The position numbers were made by a program, and so were the translations under genes. A model generated the notes under the pieces. The model searched no databases, was not told the origin of the DNA, and saw only the letters and a list, made by a program, of their open reading frames with translations. From an uncultured Bacillota bacterium (GTDB lineage Bacteria; Bacillota; Clostridia; Peptostreptococcales; Anaerovoracaceae), in contig CABQMM010000116.1 of NCBI GenBank assembly GCA_902465215.1, forward strand, positions 1-5,238: a stretch of 5,238 nucleotides of DNA, read 5' to 3'. Shown here piece by piece: positions 1 to 3,929 of this stretch (position 1 is its first letter; each line of letters begins with the position of its first letter).

Positions 1-655
1 AATCCTTTTCCGTCAGTTGAATTTTCGCATTTCCGTCCTGCGTGCGAACCCGAAAGTCCGTAAATCCGAGGCTGTGCAGGAAGGTTTCCGACGCTTCGGT
101 CGCCGCAAGCTTCTCAGAAGTTATCTGCTCATCGGTTGCAATTCTCGTGGCGAGGCAGGCATAAGCAGGCTTATCCCACGTAAACAGGTTTGCTTCATGG
201 GAAAGCTTTCGGATTGCCTCTTTCGTCAGTCCGCAGTCACGCAGAGGGGAGAGGACGGACAGCTCCTGAAGCGCCTTTGTTCCCGGACGGGAAGCGGTGT
301 CATCCGAAGCATTGGTACCGTCCAGAAGAACCGAAAAACCGTCCTTTAAAGCCGCCTTTGTGATTGCCGTAAAAATTGCTCTCTTACAGTAGTAGCAGCG
401 GTTGGAAGGATTCTCGACGACATGGGGAACTTCCAAAATATTTAATTCCAAAATTTCCAGTCTGACATCTAATTCTTTTGCTAAGCGGACCGCGTCCTCA
501 AGCTCGAAAGCAGGCTGAAACTCCGCATTTACATAGTAAGCGCAGACCTCCTTGGCATATTGTTTCGCCGCATAAAGCAGATAGGAGGAGTCCACGCCGC
601 CGGAAAATGCGATTGCGACCTTCGGATGCTCTGCAAAAAATTCTTGTAAAGTCAT
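1..655 (-). CDS. larE: LarE-family ATP-dependent sulfur transferase, 3' part outside the window
   Basis: Reading from ATG at 655..653, 218 codons are visible and the frame stays open to the left edge, so the C-terminus is missing. Residues 18-24 (SGGVDSS) are the PP-loop that binds ATP in N-type pyrophosphatases. Further LarE-like motifs are RCYYCK (86-91), DGTNASDD (112-119), LSPL (135-138) and DKPAYACLATRI (161-172). In the family, LarE activates the carboxylate of the pyridinium-dicarboxylate precursor with ATP and then transfers sulfur during nickel-pincer nucleotide synthesis, the cofactor of lactate racemase LarA and relatives. C167 probably matches the sulfur-donor cysteine of Lactobacillus LarE; C87 and C90 form a CxxC pair. 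I cannot tell from this whether the enzyme is the sacrificial-cysteine or the iron-sulfur type. The PYG usually seen after the arginine of the CLA(S/T)R motif is absent. The start is fixed by GAGGTGA (661..667) five bases upstream. No larA, larB or larC is in view, so the client enzyme is unknown. Confidence 0.87.
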   Translation of the reverse strand, partial: MTLQEFFAEHPKVAIAFSGGVDSSYLLYAAKQYAKEVCAYYVNAEFQPAFELEDAVRLAKELDVRLEILELNILEVPHVVENPSNRCYYCKRAIFTAITKAALKDGFSVLLDGTNASDDTASRPGTKALQELSVLSPLRDCGLTKEAIRKLSHEANLFTWDKPAYACLATRIATDEQITSEKLAATEASETFLHSLGFTDFRVRTQDGNAKIQLTEKD

Positions 656-673
656 AAAAATCACCTCAATTCC

Positions 674-720
674 AAAAAAAGCAAAGCACACATATCCCCT
701 TCAGAGGATGTGTGTGCCTT
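674..720 (-). terminator. Intrinsic terminator in front of larE
   Basis: On the minus strand, 720..704 pairs with 699..683 to give a stem of up to 17 bp with a four-base loop (UGAA), two G-U pairs and one C-A mismatch, followed by UUUGC and then seven uridines (680..674). The uridine tract follows only in the minus direction, so it terminates minus-strand transcripts. It lies within the larE leader, after the larE promoter and before the larE ribosome binding site. It could therefore cut off larE transcription conditionally, as well as stop readthrough from the flavodoxin gene. Confidence 0.8.
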
Positions 721-744
721 CTAAGCATACGATTCTCAAAATAT

Positions 745-816
745 TCAGCAAAAATTCTTATTTTGTTTTGATTTAATTTTGTTTGTGTTTTGTTTCAAAT
801 CCCAACGCTTCTGCAT
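745..816 (-). CDS. Possible 23-residue leader peptide upstream of larE
   Basis: An ATG at 816..814 opens 23 codons ending in TGA at 747..745, entirely inside the larE leader and ahead of the terminator. The predicted product begins MQKRWDLKQ, is rich in Lys, Asn and Gln, and ends Phe-Cys. The only Shine-Dalgarno-like sequence (AGGAAG) is 12 bases upstream and lies in the 5' arm and loop of the hairpin at 838..817, so initiation would be weak or structure-dependent. The terminal cysteine codon is suggestive because LarE uses cysteine sulfur, but a chance ORF is at least as likely. Confidence 0.15.
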   Translation of the reverse strand: MQKRWDLKQNTNKIKSKQNKNFC

Positions 817-838
817 CGGCAGGAACGGCTTCCTGCCG
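817..838 (-). repeat. Perfect hairpin in larE leader
   Basis: This inverted repeat has two 9-base arms, CGGCAGGAA and TTCCTGCCG, separated by four bases. No uridine tract follows on either strand, so it is not a terminator. It starts about 11 bases after the predicted larE transcription start and would be the first stable structure formed in the nascent leader RNA. On the minus strand the 5' arm and loop carry AGGAAG, the only ribosome-binding-like sequence before the ATG at 816. Confidence 0.7.
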
Positions 839-855
839 CCCTGAATCTCCGATAC

Positions 856-884
856 AGTATAACATATTTTTCTTACGAAAACAA
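856..884 (-). promoter_or_regulatory. Sigma-A promoter for larE
   Basis: On the minus strand the -35 is TTGTTT (884..879), the spacer is 17 bp, and the -10 is TATACT (861..856) preceded by TGT, an extended -10 element. The predicted start is near 849. It begins just past the flavodoxin stop codon (894..892), which indicates that larE has its own transcription unit with a long leader rather than depending only on readthrough. Confidence 0.7.
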
Positions 885-891
885 TATGTAA

Positions 892-1314
892 TTATGCGAG
901 AGCTTTTCCGAGCGCTTTGCACGCTGCTGCAGCGTCATCGTCAGGAGCTTCGTTGCAGATTACGAAGTCGCAGGCCATGAGTGCGCCGTCGTTTTTGCAG
1001 GTTTCTTCCCAGTTGCGCATCCATTCGCCGTCTCCCCAGCCATAGGAACCGAAGAGCGCAATCTTCTTGCCGGAAAGCTTTGCTTCGCAAGCCTCAAACA
1101 TCGGTGCGAATTCATCTTCTTCCAGTTCTTCTGCACCCATGGAAGGGCAGCCGAATGCGATTGCATCGTAGGAATCCATCATGGAAGCGTCAAATTCTGC
1201 AGCCTTCAGCATAACTGCCTCTGCACCTGCTTCCTTTGCGCCTTCTGCAACGGATGCTGCCATTGCCTCTGTGTTGCCTGTACCGCTCCAATATACTACT
1301 GCTATTTTACTCAT
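892..1314 (-). CDS. Flavodoxin, short-chain clostridial type
   Basis: This is a 140-residue cytoplasmic FMN protein that carries electrons at low potential, replacing ferredoxin in many anaerobes when iron is short. SGTGNTEAM (residues 10-18) is the FMN phosphate-binding loop. GCPSMGAEELEEDEF carries the loop over one face of the isoalloxazine ring, and FGSYGWGDGEWM carries the loop with aromatic stacking residues on the other. Length and motif order closely follow the Clostridium beijerinckii flavodoxin; the flavin loop reads Met-Gly-Ala where that protein has Met-Gly-Asp. I chose ATG at 1314..1312, giving MSKIAVVYW, because family members begin there. A TTG two codons upstream (1320..1318) is an alternative and sits at a better distance (7 bases) from AAAGG. 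The gene follows ansA on the same strand but has its own strong promoter and two palindromic operators. No terminator directly follows the stop. Confidence 0.93.
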   Translation of the reverse strand: MSKIAVVYWSGTGNTEAMAASVAEGAKEAGAEAVMLKAAEFDASMMDSYDAIAFGCPSMGAEELEEDEFAPMFEACEAKLSGKKIALFGSYGWGDGEWMRNWEETCKNDGALMACDFVICNEAPDDDAAAACKALGKALA

Positions 1315-1359
1315 TGTCAAAATCCAACCTTTCTTTCAGTTTGTATAGAAATGTGAGAA

Positions 1360-1377
1360 GGTTAGCATATGCTAACC
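1360..1377. promoter_or_regulatory. Operator palindrome, distal copy
   Basis: This is a perfect 18-bp palindrome, GGTTAGCATATGCTAACC, in the flavodoxin leader and 45 bp centre to centre from a second copy. A TATAGT sequence lies three bases before it on the minus strand (1385..1380) with no good -35, so a weak second promoter here is possible. The arms GGTTAG and CTAACC recall the half-sites of DtxR/IdeR-family metal repressors, although the spacing is wider than in the classical DtxR box. The identity of the regulator is inference. Confidence 0.6.
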
Positions 1378-1404
1378 GCACTATAAGAAAATAGCATCGG
1401 CGTT

Positions 1405-1422
1405 GGTTAGCCGACGCTAACT
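1405..1422. promoter_or_regulatory. Operator palindrome, promoter-proximal copy
   Basis: GTTAGC (1406-1411), a four-base centre, then GCTAAC (1416-1421) form the same core as the copy at 1360-1377 with a different centre. It starts within a few bases of the predicted flavodoxin transcription start (about 1424), directly downstream of the -10. A protein bound here would block RNA polymerase, which fits a repressor site. An overlapping larger inverted repeat (1392-1400 with 1411-1419, one mismatch) is also present and could fold in the RNA. Confidence 0.6.
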
Positions 1423-1430
1423 ATAGTCAC

Positions 1431-1460
1431 AGTATAATATAAAGCCTTCCGCTTTGTCAA
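1431..1460 (-). promoter_or_regulatory. Strong sigma-A promoter for flavodoxin
   Basis: On the minus strand the -35 is the exact consensus TTGACA (1460..1455), the spacer is 18 bp, and the -10 is TATACT (1436..1431). The predicted start is near 1424, giving a leader of about 110 nt to the flavodoxin ATG. A short stem on the plus strand (CGCTT/AAGCG followed by ATTTTTT, to about 1470) overlaps the -35, but there is no plus-strand gene for it to terminate. Confidence 0.8.
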
Positions 1461-1482
1461 GCGATTTTTTGTATTTCACCTG

Positions 1483-2495
1483 CTATATACTGATTTCTCC
1501 GCGCAGATTCTGCGTCATCAAATCCTTAATCATTTCTTTCGGATAGCCGCAGCTGAAGAGGTAATAGAGCTTGGCAACGGCGGCCTCTGTAGTCATATCA
1601 TAGCAGCCGACTGCGCCGGATTCCTTCAGTGCGTTGCTCGTCGCATAGGTGCCGAGCCTCGTGCTGCCGCTGTAGCACTGGGAGCAGACAGAAACGATGG
1701 CACCGTTTGCCGACGCACGGCGGATACTGTTGACCAGCGTGTAATTGTTGCTCGGGATGTTGCCTTCGCCGAAGGTTTCCAGAACAACTCCGTCCAGCTT
1801 TTCGGCAACAATCTGCTCGAAAAGTTCAAACTGGATGCCCGGAAATATTTTGAGAACTCCAATCGGAACCTGTTTGAGTTCCGTCAGCGAAAACTCACGG
1901 GACTGCTTTGGTTTTATCAGCGCCTGATGGTTATACATAATATCAATTCCGACATTGGCAAGCACCGGGTAATTCGGCGACGCGAACGCCATCAGCTCAT
2001 CAGCGGAGACTTTTGTTGAGCGGTTTCCACGGAGCAGCTTTCCCGCAAAATACAGGCAGACCTCATTGGCAACGCCGTCCGCCGCAATCAGCATGGAGTT
2101 AATCAGATTATCCCTGCCGTCACTGCGGAGTTCACAGAGCGGAATCTGCGAGCCCGTGAAAACGACAGGCTTATTCAGACCGTCCAGCATGAACGAAAGG
2201 GCAGACGCTGTGTAGGACATCGTGTCCGTGCCGTGCAAAACGACAAAGCCGTCATATTATTGTACCTGTCGCGGATTTCTCTTCCGATGTTGACCCACTG
2301 CTCGACTGCAACATTGGCAGAGTCCAGCAAAGGATCAAATTCGACGACATCCCAGTTCGGCATATCTTTGTTTTTTAACTGCGAAATTTCGTCCAAAAGG
2401 CTTGGAAAATATTTTTGCTTGGGCGCATAGCCAAGTTCTGTCGGCACCATGCCAATCGTGCCGCCCGTATATAAAATACATACTCTTTTTTTCAT
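1483..2495 (-). pseudogene. ansA: Type I L-asparaginase (AnsA-like), interrupted by a one-base frameshift
   Basis: Cytoplasmic type I asparaginases hydrolyse L-asparagine to aspartate and ammonia. The N-terminal frame runs from ATG 2495 and has YTGGTIG (residues 9-15, nucleophile T13). The downstream frame has LHGTDTM (T90, D91), FTGSQIPL, RSDGRDN and FAGKL with K162, and ends QNLRGEISI before TAG at 1485..1483. The two frames join at 2258..2257, where TAC AAT is followed by two bases and then TAT GAC GGC. Restoring one base gives 337 residues, and T13, T90, D91 and K162 then fall one residue from E. coli AnsA T14, T91, D92 and K163, so a single lost base is the simplest explanation. Without correction the N-terminal frame runs into 26 unrelated residues and stops at 2175; the downstream frame meets TAA at 2259..2257. 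Everything else is intact, so this is either a recent mutation or a sequencing error. There is no homopolymer at the site. The gene is divergent from deoD. Confidence 0.9.
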
Positions 2496-2501
2496 CATTA
2501 A

Positions 2502-2507
2502 CTCCTT
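2502..2507 (-). promoter_or_regulatory. Ribosome binding site deciding the ansA start
   Basis: AAGGAG on the minus strand. Two adjacent ATG codons follow, at 2498..2496 and 2495..2493, three and six bases away. The six-base spacing favours the second ATG, giving MKKRVCILYTGGT. Confidence 0.65.
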
Positions 2508-2533
2508 GAAAAATCGAACTTTTGTGTTAAAAT
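2506..2533 (+). promoter_or_regulatory. Sigma-A promoter for deoD
   Basis: The -35 is TTGAAA (2506-2511), the spacer is 16 bp, and the -10 is TAAAAT (2528-2533) preceded by TGT, an extended -10. The predicted start is near 2540, about 60 nt before the deoD ATG. The -35 overlaps the ansA ribosome binding site, and the whole element lies inside the ansA leader. Confidence 0.6.
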
Positions 2534-2541
2534 TACATCAT

Positions 2542-2560
2542 GGCGGACTTTCGTGCCGCC
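2542..2560. repeat. Inverted repeat shared by the ansA and deoD leaders
   Basis: GGCGG (2542-2546) and CCGCC (2556-2560) flank a nine-base centre. The repeat fills almost exactly the interval between the predicted deoD start (about 2540) and the predicted ansA start (about 2560). Both transcripts would thus begin with a small hairpin, one the complement of the other. It could instead be a protein-binding site between the promoters. Confidence 0.45.
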
Positions 2561-2566
2561 TCGGAA

Positions 2567-2595
2567 ATTATACCACAGAAAATAAGGGAGGGCAA
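2567..2595 (-). promoter_or_regulatory. Sigma-A promoter for ansA
   Basis: On the minus strand the -10 is the exact consensus TATAAT (2572..2567) with TG one base upstream, the spacer is 17 bp, and the -35 is TTGCCC (2595..2590). The predicted start is near 2560, about 65 nt before the ansA ATG. The -35 overlaps the deoD ribosome binding site (2586-2592), so this promoter lies inside the deoD leader. Confidence 0.7.
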
Positions 2596-2599
2596 ACCA

Positions 2600-3307
2600 A
2601 TGTCAAATATACCTACACCTCATATCGAAGCGAAAGCAGGAGATTTTGCACAGACTGTTCTGATGCCGGGCGATCCGCTCCGCGCAAAATTTATCGCAGA
2701 GACTTTCCTCACGGACGCGAAACTGATTAACAATGTCAGAGGCGTTCAGGGCTACACCGGAATGTATAAAGGAAAACGGGTGTCCGTAATGGCATCGGGA
2801 ATGGGAATGCCGTCCATCGGTATCTATTCTTATGAACTTTTCAATTTTTATGATGTAAAAAATATTATCCGCGTGGGAACTGCGGGCGTAATCAGACCGG
2901 ATTTGAAGGTAAGGGACATCGTAATCGGGCAGGGAGCCTGCACGAACTCCGCTTACAGCCGTCAGTTTGACCTGCCGGGAGATTTTGCTCCGATCTGCTC
3001 GTTTGAACTTCTTCAGAAAGCGGTCAAGGCAGCCGAAGATATGGGAATCACACCGATTGTCGGAAACCTTTACTCGTCGGATACCTTCTATGATGATTCG
3101 ATGGGACTTTCCAAATGGCAGAAGATGGGCGTGCTTGCGGTCGAGATGGAAGCAGCAGCGCTCTACATGAATGCAGCAAGAGCCGGAAAAAATGCGCTTG
3201 CAATCTGCACGATTTCCGATAATCCTTTCACCGGAGAAGCAACAACTTCGGAAGAAAGACAGCTGAATTTCACGAAAATGATGGAAATTGCGCTCGAAAT
3301 TGCGTGA
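2600..3307 (+). CDS. deoD: Purine nucleoside phosphorylase, DeoD type
   Basis: DeoD is a hexameric cytosolic enzyme that cleaves purine (deoxy)ribonucleosides with phosphate to free base and (deoxy)ribose-1-phosphate in purine salvage. The 235 residues match the family's 233-239. H8 corresponds to the His4 that E. coli DeoD lends to the neighbouring active site. MPGDPLRAKFIAETF (22-36) holds the phosphate-binding Gly and R28. R47 and R91 (IIRVGTAG) match E. coli R43 and R87, with Thr replacing Ser90. VEMEAAALY (181-189) contacts the nucleoside. SDNPFTGEATTSEER (206-220) carries the catalytic D207 and R220, the equivalents of D204 and R217. The residue after the catalytic Asp is Asn rather than the usual His. 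The start at ATG 2600 is supported by GGGAGGG (2586-2592) seven bases upstream and by the family N-terminus; an in-frame ATG at 2540 is too long and lies at the predicted transcription start. I see no convincing terminator before greA. Confidence 0.95.
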   Translation: MSNIPTPHIEAKAGDFAQTVLMPGDPLRAKFIAETFLTDAKLINNVRGVQGYTGMYKGKRVSVMASGMGMPSIGIYSYELFNFYDVKNIIRVGTAGVIRPDLKVRDIVIGQGACTNSAYSRQFDLPGDFAPICSFELLQKAVKAAEDMGITPIVGNLYSSDTFYDDSMGLSKWQKMGVLAVEMEAAALYMNAARAGKNALAICTISDNPFTGEATTSEERQLNFTKMMEIALEIA

Positions 3308-3364
3308 TTTGCTAAAAACCACATGGCTAAATCAAGAAAATTTGTGTTAAACGACGATTTTTGG

Positions 3365-3393
3365 TTGATAATAAATGCCAAAAATGATAAAAT
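3365..3393 (+). promoter_or_regulatory. Sigma-A promoter for greA-lysS
   Basis: TTGATA (3365-3370), a 17-bp spacer and TAAAAT (3388-3393) preceded by TGA form a good extended -10 promoter with a start near 3400, about 34 nt before greA. A perfect TATAAT at 3401-3406 is an alternative -10 but has no recognisable -35 at the right distance. The rest of the 126-base gap after deoD is AT-rich and shows no clear terminator. Confidence 0.65.
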
Positions 3394-3433
3394 AACTAGA
3401 TATAATATATTAAAGTAAACGGAGGGCGTAAGA

Positions 3434-3907
3434 ATGGCAGACGAATTGCTGTTAACCCAAGAAGGGTATGACAAAATTGTAGCGGAGCATGAGGAACTCG
3501 TGTCCGTAAGAAGAAAAGAGATTTCCGAGAAATTGAAAGAAGCGATTTCTTATGGTGACCTTTCGGAAAATGCGGAATACGACGCAGCCAAAAATGAGCA
3601 GGCAGAGCTTGAAGAGAGAATTTTCAAGCTTGAAGATATGATGAAAAAAGCCAAGATTATCAATGAAGAGGAAATGACAAACGATTTCGTCGGCGTTGGT
3701 TCAAAAGTTCTCGTAAAGGACATCGACAGCGGCGAGGAGACAGAATTCACAATCGTTGGCTCAACGGAAGCAGATCCGTTCAGCTTTAAAATTTCCAATG
3801 AATCTTTGGTAGGGCAGCACCTGATCGGAAAACAGACGGGTGAGCTTGTTGAAATTATCGTTCCGGACGGAACGCTCCATTATCAGATTGAAAAGATAAG
3901 CAGATAA
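3434..3907 (+). CDS. greA: Transcript cleavage / elongation factor GreA
   Basis: GreA inserts a coiled-coil into the RNA polymerase secondary channel and stimulates cleavage of backtracked RNA, rescuing stalled complexes. The 157 residues are the usual length (E. coli 158). The N-terminal coiled-coil spans about residues 8-76. Its tip, GDLSENAEYDAAKNEQ (41-56), has the acidic D42 and E45 that match E. coli D41 and E44 and coordinate the catalytic magnesium. The C-terminal FKBP-like domain (about 83-157) contains GSKVLVKD and the conserved LIGKQTGE. GGAGGG (3421-3426) sits seven bases before the ATG. The gene ends in tandem in-frame stops, TAATAA (3905-3910), 22 bases before lysS. The greA-lysS order is common in Firmicutes and suggests one mRNA. 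Confidence 0.97.
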   Translation: MADELLLTQEGYDKIVAEHEELVSVRRKEISEKLKEAISYGDLSENAEYDAAKNEQAELEERIFKLEDMMKKAKIINEEEMTNDFVGVGSKVLVKDIDSGEETEFTIVGSTEADPFSFKISNESLVGQHLIGKQTGELVEIIVPDGTLHYQIEKISR

Positions 3908-3929
3908 TAAAAGAGAGGAAATATAAAAA

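Larger units (their letters stand above)
656..849 (-). promoter_or_regulatory. Structured larE 5' leader, candidate attenuator or riboswitch
   Basis: This is the stretch between the predicted larE transcription start (about 849) and the larE start codon. Read on the minus strand it contains a perfect 9-bp hairpin (838..817), then a very A-rich segment with few cytosines, then a strong intrinsic terminator (720..674) ending seven bases before the ribosome binding site. By hand I also find a 6-bp pairing of 841-846 with 743-748 and a 7-bp pairing, including one G-U, of 795-801 with 770-776. Together with the 9-bp hairpin these could close a three-way junction. A competing 5-bp pairing of 843-847 with 731-735 is possible. 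I found no obvious antiterminator complementary to the terminator arm and could not match the sequence to any riboswitch class I know (T-box, SAM, cobalamin, NiCo, TPP, purine, ZTP and fluoride were considered). That the region is regulatory is inferred from architecture only. Confidence 0.5.

Noticed and set aside
656..849. Assignment of the larE leader to a known riboswitch such as T-box, NiCo, cobalamin or SAM
   Set aside because: None of the conserved core sequences of these classes can be found by eye, so no class is named.
783..980. Plus-strand ORF across the larE leader and flavodoxin 3' end
   Set aside because: It has no recognisable domain and its Arg- and Cys-rich composition is typical of an antisense shadow. 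It overlaps a clear minus-strand gene and regulatory elements.
1441..1475. Plus-strand hairpin followed by ATTTTTT that could be a terminator
   Set aside because: The stem is only 5 bp, no plus-strand gene lies upstream, and it overlaps the -35 of the flavodoxin promoter. In the minus direction the T-tract is absent, so it is not a terminator for ansA.
2257..2262. Programmed ribosomal frameshift in ansA
   Set aside because: There is no slippery heptamer, no upstream Shine-Dalgarno stimulator and no obvious downstream structure, and asparaginases are not known to use recoding.
2603..3322. 239-codon minus-strand ORF opposite deoD
   Set aside because: It is fully antisense to a textbook DeoD, has a composition unlike a real protein (many His, Arg, Cys and Ser) and lacks a ribosome binding site.
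3341..3351. 11-base direct repeat TTTGTGTTAAA, also at 2521-2531
   Set aside because: It is a short AT-rich match in two promoter-like regions. The first copy overlaps the deoD -10, while the second lacks a suitable -35, so chance is the simplest explanation.
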